From positions 1 through 52,305 of IMG/VR virus record IMGVR_UViG_3300007735_000752: DNA of 52,305 bases; one strand, given 5' to 3'. The position numbers and the translations under genes were made by a program. Positions 8,684 to 16,455 of this stretch are shown in pieces. Source of the DNA: a virus. The stretch's first letter is position 1. Every line of letters starts with the position of its first letter. The notes below the pieces were generated by a model. It was not told where the DNA came from and did no database searches. It was given only the letters and a program-made list of their open reading frames with translations.

Positions 8684-9781
8684 ATGTTTAAAACTGCTTT
8701 AAGTTACGATGATATATCTTTGCTACCTAATTTCTCTGATATCAATTCAAGAAAAGAAGTAGATACAACCACTAAAATTTCAAGACATTTCCAAATCAAA
8801 CTTCCAATTATATTGTCTCCGATGGATACAGTATCATCTGTAAAATCATGCATTAAGTTAAATAAACTTGGTGGCGCAGGAGTTCTTCATCGCTTTATGT
8901 CAGTAGAAGATCAGAAAAGTAAAGCTAAATTTATTAAAGATGAAAGTAATCTTTGCGTAACAGCAATTGGATTAAGGGATGCCGAGGAAAGAATTCGAGC
9001 GACTAGCACTTATACAGATATTTATTTTTTAGATACAGCAAATGGTTTAGCTAAAAATGTAGAAGATTTTCTTAGATGGTACAAGACATCGGGATTTTCA
9101 CAAGATGTAATCGTTGGAAACACTTTAACAAAAGAAAGCGTTTACAGACTGGCGAATCTTAAGGCAGATGGTTTTAGACATCTTATTGGACCGGGGTCAA
9201 TGTGCCTCACTCAAGTTAAAACTGGTATTTGGTGTCCAAGTTTAACTGGTAATTTTTACGCATGGAAAGCTGTAAGAAATTGGGAGTTATCTCAAGTAGA
9301 TTTATTTAAACAAGATAAACCAAATCCAGAAAATCGCCCAAGTATTCTTGCAGATGGAGGCATTCGTTATCCTAAAGATCTTGTTAAAGCTATTGCTAGT
9401 GGTTGCGATGCTGTAATTTGTGGAAGAATATTCGCTGGCCTACTTGATGTAGTAGATGATGAAAATATTATTGAAAAAGATGGAAAGTTATTCGCCAAAT
9501 ACAGAGGAATGGCAAGTAAAGATGTAGTAGAGGATTATGAACTTCACGATGGAACAAAGAAAAATCTTTTCGTTGAAGGTGATAATACCTTGATTCCAAT
9601 CAATCAAAGTGTTACAATCGAAGATGTTGTATATGATTTTATTAATGGACTTAGAAGTGCGATGAGTTATCTAGGATTTAGATCACTTCAAGATATGCGA
9701 GGAGGATTGTGGCTTGACACAATCAAAGCTGTTCAAGTAACATCTAATGCAATGTATGAAGGAGTAGCTCATGGAAAATAA
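8684..9781 (+). CDS. IMP dehydrogenase / GMP reductase family enzyme
   Basis: 365 aa TIM-barrel enzyme of the IMPDH/GMPR family without CBS domains. Conserved elements: SPMDTVSS, the cysteine loop GPGSMCLTQ (catalytic Cys), ADGGIRYPKDLVKAIASGCD, the YRGMAS flap start and LRSAMSYLG. It would either oxidise IMP to XMP or reduce GMP to IMP. The gene set (PurA/PurZ-like enzyme about 3 kb downstream, RNR, MazG) points to purine-pool remodelling. Sequence alone does not separate IMPDH from GMP reductase here. Confidence 0.85.
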   Translation: MFKTALSYDDISLLPNFSDINSRKEVDTTTKISRHFQIKLPIILSPMDTVSSVKSCIKLNKLGGAGVLHRFMSVEDQKSKAKFIKDESNLCVTAIGLRDAEERIRATSTYTDIYFLDTANGLAKNVEDFLRWYKTSGFSQDVIVGNTLTKESVYRLANLKADGFRHLIGPGSMCLTQVKTGIWCPSLTGNFYAWKAVRNWELSQVDLFKQDKPNPENRPSILADGGIRYPKDLVKAIASGCDAVICGRIFAGLLDVVDDENIIEKDGKLFAKYRGMASKDVVEDYELHDGTKKNLFVEGDNTLIPINQSVTIEDVVYDFINGLRSAMSYLGFRSLQDMRGGLWLDTIKAVQVTSNAMYEGVAHGK

Positions 9782-10076
9782 AGAAATTAAATTTTACGAT
9801 ATAGTTAAATATATTATTATAATTTTCATTGCAATTTGGAGCGTTTCTTCTTGCAAAGCTCAATCATGTTTAGAAAAGGGAATGGATTATCATATTCTTA
9901 AAAGTCAACATAACTCTAATTTTCAAATGGTTAAAATGTTAGAAAATCAAAAAAGTTCTTTGACTGTTATGAAGCCAAACGAATCTATCCAAAGATCTAG
10001 AATTCAAGCTGTAATCAGCGCAAAACAACAAGAAAATTTTAGATTACAAAGAAAAATGGATTATTTGACGAAATGA
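9771..10076 (+). CDS. Small membrane-anchored or lipoprotein, unknown
   Basis: 101 aa. A hydrophobic segment at about residues 13-27 ends in SVSSCKAQSC, which could be a weak lipobox. The remainder is a polar, helical, Gln/Lys-rich stretch. It overlaps the IMPDH-like gene by 11 nt and ends 1 nt before the metallophosphoesterase start. A spanin-like or periplasmic role is possible but unproven. Confidence 0.6.
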   Translation: MENKEIKFYDIVKYIIIIFIAIWSVSSCKAQSCLEKGMDYHILKSQHNSNFQMVKMLENQKSSLTVMKPNESIQRSRIQAVISAKQQENFRLQRKMDYLTK

Positions 10077-10077
10077 T

Positions 10078-10734
10078 ATGTATGATTATTTGATAATATC
10101 TGATATCCATCTTGGAGATAAAGATTGCAAATCAGAAGATTTGCTTAAAGTTTTAAAAAAGTATAAAGCAAAAACAATTATAATTGCTGGTGATCTTTTT
10201 GATCATCATAATTTGCATAGATTAAAAGGCACTCATTGGAAAGTCCTCTCTAAGCTAAGAAAACTCTCAAAGAAACATAAAGTAATTTATCTAATTGGTA
10301 ATCATTGTTTTCTTAAAGCAGAGTTTATGAGTATACTTCTTGGATTCTATTGTGCAAATGAGCATATTATAGAATATAATGATCAAAAGATTTTAGTTGT
10401 TCATGGAGATATTTTCGATATTTACTTTACAAAATATAAAGCAATTACTAATTTTATAATTAAATTATATTATCTTGTTAGGAAATTTACTCCATATGCA
10501 GATAACTTTTTTAGATTTTTCAAAGCCAGAACTAATGATTTTGTAGAAAAAAGTGGAGATGTTAAGAAAAATGCGTTAAAATATATTCAACTTAATGGTT
10601 ATGATAAAGTTATTTGTGGTCACACTCATATGCCTAATCAAGATGAAAATTATATAAACCTTGGAAGTTTTTGTGAATCAAAATCTTCTTTCGTTACAAT
10701 AAAGAAAAAAGAAATAAAGCTAAACTATATATGA
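10078..10734 (+). CDS. Calcineurin-like metallophosphoesterase
   Basis: 218 aa. Metallophosphoesterase motifs in order: SDIHLGD (residues 8-14), GDLFDHH, GNHC, HGDIFD and CGHTHMP. This layout resembles the LpxH/UDP-diacylglucosamine hydrolase group. The third motif is GNHC instead of the usual GNHD/E; Asn and His ligands remain. Substrate unknown; a nucleotide or lipid phosphodiester is plausible. Overlaps the dCMP deaminase by 4 nt (ATGA). Confidence 0.8.
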   Translation: MYDYLIISDIHLGDKDCKSEDLLKVLKKYKAKTIIIAGDLFDHHNLHRLKGTHWKVLSKLRKLSKKHKVIYLIGNHCFLKAEFMSILLGFYCANEHIIEYNDQKILVVHGDIFDIYFTKYKAITNFIIKLYYLVRKFTPYADNFFRFFKARTNDFVEKSGDVKKNALKYIQLNGYDKVICGHTHMPNQDENYINLGSFCESKSSFVTIKKKEIKLNYI

Positions 10735-11141
10735 GAATTTCATTTGAAGATATGGCAGTTAAATTTGCGGTAAATGCTTCCTTAAGATCAGAAGATCCGC
10801 ATAAAAAAGTTGGTTGCTCTATTTTAAATAAAGAAGGTAGATTATTAAGTATTGGTTATAATGGATTACTTCCAAAGCAAGAAGTGCCTCAAGATTTTTG
10901 GGAAAATAGAGATGAAAGAAGAAAATATGTTATTCATGCAGAAACAAATGCATTAGCTTGTATATCTAGATATGAAGAACCTTATATTTTAGCTTGCACA
11001 TTATTACCTTGTCCGAGCTGTGCAATTAATGTCATATCTCACGGAATTAAAAAGGTTTTATATATTGAAGAATATGAAAGAGATAATTTAGCACATGAAA
11101 TATTTGATTTTCATAAAGTTTCTTTAAAAAAACTGAATTAA
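10731..11141 (+). CDS. Deoxycytidylate deaminase-like enzyme
   Basis: 136 aa zinc-dependent deaminase. The zinc/catalytic motifs are IHAETNAL (HAE) and PCPSC (PCxxC). The KKVGC and GYNGL segments fit the dCMP deaminase family, which makes dUMP from dCMP for thymidylate synthesis. Start overlaps the previous stop (ATGA), so it is coupled to the phosphoesterase. Confidence 0.85.
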   Translation: MRISFEDMAVKFAVNASLRSEDPHKKVGCSILNKEGRLLSIGYNGLLPKQEVPQDFWENRDERRKYVIHAETNALACISRYEEPYILACTLLPCPSCAINVISHGIKKVLYIEEYERDNLAHEIFDFHKVSLKKLN

Positions 11142-11156
11142 GTGTAAATGATATAT

Positions 11157-11426
11157 ATGAGCGAACCAACATATTTTAATTGGGGATGTGATACCACAGA
11201 AATGGGTTCCGCTGTTTATTCTTTAAATTTTATGATATATATGCAGAATATAGAGCAAGCTGCTAATCCAGACAAGACTTGCACAGTAGAACAAAAATGG
11301 CACACTGAATATGAATGGTGTTTTGGACCAGCAGGAGCTTTTCTTAAAGCTAGAGAAGTACCAACTTTAGTAGTAAAGTGTACGCCAAAATGCCCACAAC
11401 CTCTACCACCAAATCCTTTACCATAA
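11157..11426 (+). CDS. Hypothetical protein with Pro-rich C terminus
   Basis: 89 aa from the chosen start (MSEPTYFNW); an ATG at 11148 in the same frame is an alternative. It has several Cys and Trp residues (WHTEYEWCFGPAG) and ends in a Cys-Pro rich tail (CTPKCPQPLPPNPLP). The polyproline end recalls the linkers of the protein at 1-1569, so a virion role is possible. No family recognised. Confidence 0.55.
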   Translation: MSEPTYFNWGCDTTEMGSAVYSLNFMIYMQNIEQAANPDKTCTVEQKWHTEYEWCFGPAGAFLKAREVPTLVVKCTPKCPQPLPPNPLP

Positions 11427-11470
11427 TATTTTTATTATATTATTTAGTATATATTTAATACAATATATTA

Positions 11471-11635
11471 ATGGAAAAACAAAATCAAATCGTTAATTTA
11501 CTTAATCAAATTATTGAAGCAGCTCTATTTCAAGATTTAATTGATAATGGTAAAAAATTAGATGGTGAAACTTGGCAAGTTCACCACTTGAGACTTTTAA
11601 AAGGATTAATTCAAGATTATTTTAATGAAAAATAA
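11471..11635 (+). CDS. Small hypothetical protein, 54 aa
   Basis: Predicted helical, starting MEKQNQIVNLLNQIIEAALF. The ATG is 6 nt after TACAAT, compatible with a leaderless start, but no good -35 is visible. Its end overlaps the next small gene by 11 nt. Function unknown. Confidence 0.5.
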   Translation: MEKQNQIVNLLNQIIEAALFQDLIDNGKKLDGETWQVHHLRLLKGLIQDYFNEK

Positions 11636-11780
11636 AAACAAATATTATGGCATTTACTCAAAGAATGATAATTTCTTATATGGAGTATTTCCATTAAGCA
11701 AAGATGGTCATGAAAAAGCTAAAAATTATATCTCAAAAATTTCTAAAAACAAAAATGATTATTATATCAAAAAGAAGTAA
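11625..11780 (+). CDS. Small basic hypothetical protein, 51 aa
   Basis: Starts MKNKNKYYGIYSKNDNF and is Lys/Asn/Tyr rich. It overlaps the previous gene by 11 nt in another frame and stops exactly where the convergent membrane-protein gene ends. Function unknown. Confidence 0.45.
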   Translation: MKNKNKYYGIYSKNDNFLYGVFPLSKDGHEKAKNYISKISKNKNDYYIKKK

Positions 11781-12770
11781 TCAATTATTTTCTGGTAAAT
11801 TTGGGTCAGCTAATTTAGGATTATGAACTTTCTTAGTTCCTCTTTTAAAACTTTCAAAAACAGTTTTTATAACTTCAACTGGTTTCTCTATGATTTTTTC
11901 TACAACCTTTTCAACTATGATTGGTTCAGAATTGCTTTCTGTTTTATTATTCTTTACAAGTGAATTGTAAGCAATAACCAAACATACCGCTAGTGGATCA
12001 AAAACAATAACAATTAATATAATAAATATTCTTACTGCGGTTTCTATTTTTAATCCAAAAGCATCTGCCACAAATTTAAATGTTCCTATTTCGCCTTTAG
12101 TATTATCACTTTCAAGTTGTAAGATAGTTTGATTATTCTCTGTACTCTTTTTAGTTAAATCATCTAACTCTTTATTCACGAACGATATTTGTTCAAATAA
12201 GGAATTGATATTTTGCTGAGATCCAGTAACAATCTTTTCTCTGCTTTGTACGAGTTTAGAATCAGTGACTTTTTCAGTTTTGCCACTACTGAATATTCCG
12301 CCTTCTGTGGTTTTAGTGATAGTAACGTCTTGCTTAACTGCGCTATCTAATGACGCTTGGTAAGTTTTTTGAAGTTCAATTAAGTCTTTTAATTTACTTT
12401 TATTAAATTCTATTTGAGAAAGATAAAAAGTTTGTTGAGATTTTAAACCCTGTATTTTATTTTGATTTAAACTATACTGTGAAAAGTTTCTTTGAAATGC
12501 GTCTGAAAGAAATCCAAATATACCAAGACTTGTTATACCCATTAAAAGCAAAGTTGCACCAAGCATATATCTTTTAAGAATTTTATTTGTATCATTCCAA
12601 TAGCGATATAGATAACTCGCGCTTATAAGTTTAGCTAATTCCATTGTTCCAGCCATAACAGCTACACTCCAAAAACTCGCCGCAAATAGTAGGGCTATTC
12701 CTTTAACAGAGAAAAAAGCTGCACAAGAAGCTAGCGCAAATGCTGAAAATCCTAATATATACTTAAACAT
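11781..12770 (-). CDS. Membrane protein with coiled-coil domain
   Basis: 329 aa from the chosen start (MFKYILG; an ATG 5 codons upstream is possible). Two hydrophobic segments lie near the N terminus (about 3-45), a third at about 70-88, and a fourth after a long Gln/Lys/Ser-rich coiled-coil-like region (about 90-235), at about 245-272. The C-terminal tail carries VEKVVEKIIEKPVEVIK repeats. The topology suggests a large extramembrane coiled coil between membrane anchors. Only leftward gene in this rightward block. Function unknown. Confidence 0.7.
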   Translation of the reverse strand: MFKYILGFSAFALASCAAFFSVKGIALLFAASFWSVAVMAGTMELAKLISASYLYRYWNDTNKILKRYMLGATLLLMGITSLGIFGFLSDAFQRNFSQYSLNQNKIQGLKSQQTFYLSQIEFNKSKLKDLIELQKTYQASLDSAVKQDVTITKTTEGGIFSSGKTEKVTDSKLVQSREKIVTGSQQNINSLFEQISFVNKELDDLTKKSTENNQTILQLESDNTKGEIGTFKFVADAFGLKIETAVRIFIILIVIVFDPLAVCLVIAYNSLVKNNKTESNSEPIIVEKVVEKIIEKPVEVIKTVFESFKRGTKKVHNPKLADPNLPENN

Positions 12771-12794
12771 AATGTAATTACACAATCTTTTTTC

Positions 12795-12822
12795 TTTACT
12801 TTTACCAATAATATATTATAAT
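12795..12822 (+). promoter_or_regulatory. Leaderless promoter for the 12829 gene
   Basis: TTTACT (12795-12800), 16 nt, TATAAT (12817-12822), 6 nt to ATG. Confidence 0.6.
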
Positions 12823-12828
12823 CAATAT

Positions 12829-13092
12829 ATGGAAGAAAATGCACAAAATAAGTCAAATATAGAAGACAAGAGAATTATATTATCAAATAATCCATATGCA
12901 AGAGCAACTCCATTTTCTCCAGTAGTAAGAGTATTGCCTAAAATATCAAGGAACTCTTATTGTCCACTTAATAATGTTAAATTTAAAAAGTGCTGTGGTG
13001 CTTCTGGACAAGATTATTGCACAAAGGCAAAAGAGAATTTAGAGAATTACGTTAATGATTTAAGAACAAAAGATGATGATCAAAGCAGTTGA
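12829..13092 (+). CDS. Small protein with SEC-C-like cysteine motif
   Basis: 87 aa. The segment YCPLNNVKFKKCCG resembles the SEC-C zinc-binding motif (CPCGSGKKYKKCCG) with the first CxC reduced to one Cys; a further Cys follows in QDYCTKAK. The rest is polar. It overlaps the start of the PurA-like gene by about 20 nt, so the two are co-expressed. A protein-binding zinc knuckle is inferred. Confidence 0.6.
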   Translation: MEENAQNKSNIEDKRIILSNNPYARATPFSPVVRVLPKISRNSYCPLNNVKFKKCCGASGQDYCTKAKENLENYVNDLRTKDDDQSS

Positions 13093-14062
13093 TATTATTT
13101 TTGGTTTAGCTTGGGGAGATGAAGGTAAAGGCAAAATAAGTAATGCAATATCTAAAAATTATGATACTGTTTGTCGTTGGAATGGTGGTCCCAATGCAGG
13201 TCACACAGTCTACCTTAATGATAAAAAATATAAAACTCATATTATTCCTTGTGGAGTTTTTCAAAATAAACTTAGCGTCATTGGCCCAAATTGCGTTATC
13301 AATGTTGATAAATTTTTTGATGAAATAGAATATTTACAAAAAGAAGGTTTTGATACATCATTAATTAAAGTTAGTCCCAAAGCTCATATTATTACCGAAA
13401 GACATATTAGATATGATCTTAAATTTTTAAAACCTAAACTTGGCACAACTGGTCAAGGAATTGCTCCAGCTTATTCAGATAAAATGTTGCGAGTAGGAAA
13501 ATTAGCGGGAGATTATATTGATAAGAAATATCTTTGGGATGGAAATCTTGAAGGAGAAATCCTTTGCGAAGGGGCGCAAAGTTTTTGGCTTGATATTAAT
13601 TATGGCGATTATCCTTATGTTACCAGTAGTGAAACATTACCTTACAATGCTTGCTCTCTTGGTTTCAGCCCAAAGAAGATCAGAGAAATAATCGGAGTTG
13701 CAAAAATTTACGACACCAAAAGCGGAGTCGATCCATTATTTCCAGAATCATTATGGCAAGACGATGAGCTTAATCAAATTATTGATCTTGGTCAAGAGTA
13801 TGGTTCAACTACTGGTAGAAAAAGATTAGTAAACTGGTTGAATCTAAATAAACTAAAAGAAGCAGTTAAAATTTCTGGCGTAACAAAACTCATTATTAAT
13901 AAATGCGATATCTTACAGAAACTTAACAAATATAAACTTTTCTTAAATCATAATCTATACAATTTAAATGACTTCGTACAAATGAAAAATATGATAAAAA
14001 ATTATATAAACGATACAGAATATTGTGAAATAGTATTTTCTGGAAACAAATCAGACATTTAA
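13073..14062 (+). CDS. Adenylosuccinate synthetase family (PurA/PurZ-like)
   Basis: 329 aa (start at 13073 or the adjacent ATG at 13076). GTP-dependent ligase joining aspartate to a purine nucleotide. Motifs: WGDEGKGK P-loop with the PurA catalytic Asp, GGPNAGHT with the catalytic His, GTTGQGIAPAYSDK, EGAQSFWLDI, YPYVTSSE and the aspartate loop GSTTGRKR. It is about 100 aa shorter than bacterial PurA and close to the length of phage PurZ enzymes that make the 2-aminoadenine precursor from dGMP. The retained Asp favours PurA or the PurZ0-like group over classic PurZ. Substrate undecided. Confidence 0.8.
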   Translation: MMIKAVDIIFGLAWGDEGKGKISNAISKNYDTVCRWNGGPNAGHTVYLNDKKYKTHIIPCGVFQNKLSVIGPNCVINVDKFFDEIEYLQKEGFDTSLIKVSPKAHIITERHIRYDLKFLKPKLGTTGQGIAPAYSDKMLRVGKLAGDYIDKKYLWDGNLEGEILCEGAQSFWLDINYGDYPYVTSSETLPYNACSLGFSPKKIREIIGVAKIYDTKSGVDPLFPESLWQDDELNQIIDLGQEYGSTTGRKRLVNWLNLNKLKEAVKISGVTKLIINKCDILQKLNKYKLFLNHNLYNLNDFVQMKNMIKNYINDTEYCEIVFSGNKSDI

Positions 14063-14077
14063 TAGTGTAAACTATTA

Positions 14078-14311
14078 GTGAGTAATCAAAATCAAGCATT
14101 AGCTATTTGTTCTGAATTTGCCGATGAATATGGAATTGATACGCACGACAATGAAACAATTGTTGTCTATATAAATAGCAAATATGTAAATGAATTAAAA
14201 AATATGCTCGATAAAAAAGATTATAAACTTTCAACTTTTCAAGTATATGGCAAAGATGCCTTAGTTAATTTTATACCTAAATCTAGAAAAGAAAAAGATT
14301 CAGATATATAA
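14078..14311 (+). CDS. Small hypothetical protein, GTG start
   Basis: 77 aa, beginning with GTG (MSNQNQALAICSEFADEYG). It has a mixed alpha/beta composition and a charged C terminus. It lies 15 nt after the PurA-like gene and 6 nt before the nucleotidyltransferase-like gene. No family recognised. Confidence 0.55.
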   Translation: MSNQNQALAICSEFADEYGIDTHDNETIVVYINSKYVNELKNMLDKKDYKLSTFQVYGKDALVNFIPKSRKEKDSDI

Positions 14312-14317
14312 TATAAC

Positions 14318-14851
14318 ATGCATCCAGTAATATCAAGACTTTTAGTTGTTAAGGGTTTCTTTTTAGGAGGATTTGTAAGAGATTTTTTAATTAGAGGAGA
14401 AAAATTTCAAGATATAGATTATTCATTTCATTATCCATTCGCTCTTTCAGATTCAGATGCTAGTATTTTAAATCAAAATGAAATTATCCGTTTAGATGAT
14501 TCAGAAGAATCTAAAAGACGGATTAATGGTTTATATTTTCACTATTGTCCTACATCTTATTATTACGATTTATCTTGCAATCTTTTCGGTTTTGACAAGG
14601 ATGGATTTTTCCCGTTGCCATCTTATCACTTATTTGATTTAAATAAAGCTTGGGAACTTATATTAGATAAAAAGTTTTATAAATTATGTAATGGAAAATT
14701 AACTACGCAAAAAATGTTAAGACAAAATTGGGAAATGGTTGGAGAAATTCAAGATAAAGAAAATCAAATCATACATCACGATAGAAATGGCATATGGAAT
14801 GATTATAATAAAATAGCCAAACAAAGACTAAATGAACTTGTTTATAAATAA
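14318..14851 (+). CDS. Nucleotidyltransferase-fold protein (poly(A)/CCA-polymerase-like head)
   Basis: 177 aa. The N-terminal segment GFFLGGFVRDFLIRGEKFQDIDYSF matches the head signature of class II CCA-adding/poly(A) polymerases (GGxVRD....DIDxx). The body is much too short for a complete CCA-adding enzyme. Candidate roles are tRNA or small-nucleotide modification, or a minimal nucleotidyltransferase acting on a protein. It overlaps the following nucleotidyltransferase-like gene by 20 nt. Confidence 0.6.
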   Translation: MHPVISRLLVVKGFFLGGFVRDFLIRGEKFQDIDYSFHYPFALSDSDASILNQNEIIRLDDSEESKRRINGLYFHYCPTSYYYDLSCNLFGFDKDGFFPLPSYHLFDLNKAWELILDKKFYKLCNGKLTTQKMLRQNWEMVGEIQDKENQIIHHDRNGIWNDYNKIAKQRLNELVYK

Positions 14852-15446
14852 AGAATTTTATTGCGAAAAGAATAAGGAATTGGTAGCTATATTAAGTGAT
14901 ATAATTAATACTAAAAAATTTTATATTCTTCGAGGATCTTTAGCTATAGCTTTATATTTTAAAAAATTCTATAGATGTTATAAAGATATTGATTTCTACA
15001 TGGACGATAAAGATATAGACTTTTGGATAAGCTTTTTTTCTAGAAAATATATTGTTAAAAAATGTTTTATACCAATATCTAGGGGTCAAAAAATGTTTCA
15101 ATTAGTTAAAGACCAAGAACATATGGGGCATTTAGTTTTCATCAAAGATCCATATGATAAAAAAAATATCTTAAAACAAATATATACCCAAAGATTTCTT
15201 GACGAAAGAAGTGATATTATTGCAAAATACTCTAAATATATTCCCGTAACACAAAATGAAAGAAATAAAGCGTTAGAAAGCAAAGAAGATGTAATTACAG
15301 AAATAGAAGCAGACAATACTAAAATTAATATTTTAAATATCAAATATTTAAAAGAACAGAAAATCTTTGCTAATATCTATAATCAAGACAAATTAGTGCC
15401 AATAGATAATGATTTAGAATTTTATTTTAATATTAAAATTTTGTAA
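14832..15446 (+). CDS. Second nucleotidyltransferase-fold protein (AbiEii-like)
   Basis: 204 aa. Residues about 30-57 (FYILRGSLAIALYFKKFY then KDIDFYM) resemble the G-S/G...DIDF motif of AbiEii-type and MNT-type nucleotidyltransferases. A helical charged C-terminal region follows. It overlaps the preceding gene by 20 nt, forming a tandem pair of diverged nucleotidyltransferase folds. It could act on tRNA or a host protein; a toxin-like role is inference only. Confidence 0.55.
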   Translation: MNLFINKEFYCEKNKELVAILSDIINTKKFYILRGSLAIALYFKKFYRCYKDIDFYMDDKDIDFWISFFSRKYIVKKCFIPISRGQKMFQLVKDQEHMGHLVFIKDPYDKKNILKQIYTQRFLDERSDIIAKYSKYIPVTQNERNKALESKEDVITEIEADNTKINILNIKYLKEQKIFANIYNQDKLVPIDNDLEFYFNIKIL

Positions 15447-15454
15447 AATAAATA

Positions 15455-16045
15455 TTAACTTATATTTAAATTTACTAAACAATAACCATTCTCATCTTTT
15501 GGACTTAAAAATGAACCAACCACGACTAAACCATCTGTAGCAATTCTACCATTACCACCAGCATAAGCAACATCTCCAATATCTGGATTTCCTCCACCAC
15601 CCCCATAATTAGTTGTATCAATATCATTAACAATGATCAAACCTTTTGTTAAAATTGGCGCAGAGTGAATACTTTTAATTACAACATCTTTTTCTTCTAC
15701 TTTTCTTGGATTAAATATTAATGGTTCACCATTCTCATCAAATTCTCTTACATCTTTTAATAAAATTCCCATAGGTTTAGGTGTGTCATTATAGTTAACA
15801 GTTGGTGTTACAACTCCATTTAAAGTAAAAAAATCATTAAGTGTAGTTTTAAATTTTCCACCTACCGAAGTAGAACTTAATTTTAATGGGCCAGCGGTAG
15901 AAGAATCTGTGCCAGTTCCTGCTCCATTATCTTTCCAGCTTCTAATGGGTTTAACTAGAGTGCCTTTATTAGCTATTGTATCACAAGCAAAAAGATTAAT
16001 GACTGCATGCTCGCTATAATCTCTAAATGGTCTTAAATTTGGCAT
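15455..16045 (-). CDS. Virion-like protein with glycine-rich loop
   Basis: 196 aa from MPNLRPFRDYSEHAVINLFA; an ATG 21 codons upstream (16108) is less likely because its product would begin with an unrelated hydrophobic stretch. It contains a GGGGG loop and ends VVVGSFLSPKDENGYCLVNL. The composition (beta-rich, Gly/Asn/Asp) fits a head decoration or similar structural protein, but no family is recognised. Convergent with the nucleotidyltransferase gene and divergent from the intron region. Confidence 0.6.
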   Translation of the reverse strand: MPNLRPFRDYSEHAVINLFACDTIANKGTLVKPIRSWKDNGAGTGTDSSTAGPLKLSSTSVGGKFKTTLNDFFTLNGVVTPTVNYNDTPKPMGILLKDVREFDENGEPLIFNPRKVEEKDVVIKSIHSAPILTKGLIIVNDIDTTNYGGGGGNPDIGDVAYAGGNGRIATDGLVVVGSFLSPKDENGYCLVNLNIS

Positions 16046-16137
16046 AACATTTATATTTACACTTATTTTTTTTTGTGTGAATTCATTTATTAATAGTAAA
16101 AAATTCACATTTTATTAAATAAACTGTAACTATGGAT

Positions 16138-16440
16138 AGTTCTTTTTAAATATAAATGGCCATTTCGGGTGAATTCGGTGGACCTCTCATTGAGAAAATA
16201 CCGAGCCAAGACAGCTGGGAAAGATAGGCTGTAAGGTGTAACGACTAGGCGATTGAGTCCCAACAATAAAATTGCCCATGAGCGCCCGAACTTTTTAGAA
16301 ATAAAAAGAAGATATAGTCTGAACTCTGCAGCGATGCAAAGATGTTAAATATAAACAATTTAACGATAACAAAACTGGTTGTATAATTCTCTAATATAGT
16401 TCGTCCGCCCGCAGGAGGGACTCGTGAGAAGAAAAACAGG
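16138..16440 (+). ncRNA. Group I intron core (subgroup IA-like)
   Basis: The conserved R (GTAACGACTAGG) and S (AAGATATAGTCTG) elements are present. Pairings: P3 TTCGGG 16164-16169 with CCCGAA 16285-16290; P4/P5 TCGGT 16175-16179 with ACCGA 16200-16204; P6 ACAGC 16211-16215 with GCTGT 16228-16232; P7 GACTA 16243-16247 with TAGTC 16315-16319; P8 CTTTTT/AAAAAG at 16291-16308; P9 with a GCGA tetraloop at 16327-16338; P9.1 GTTAAAT/ATTTAAC at 16344-16364. The extra stem between P7 and P3' (GGCGATT/AATTGCC) fits P7.1 of IA introns. No homing endonuclease inside. Splice sites are uncertain: 5' about 16135-16147, 3' about 16440. Confidence 0.85.
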
Positions 16441-16455
16441 CTAACAGTTAAAAAA

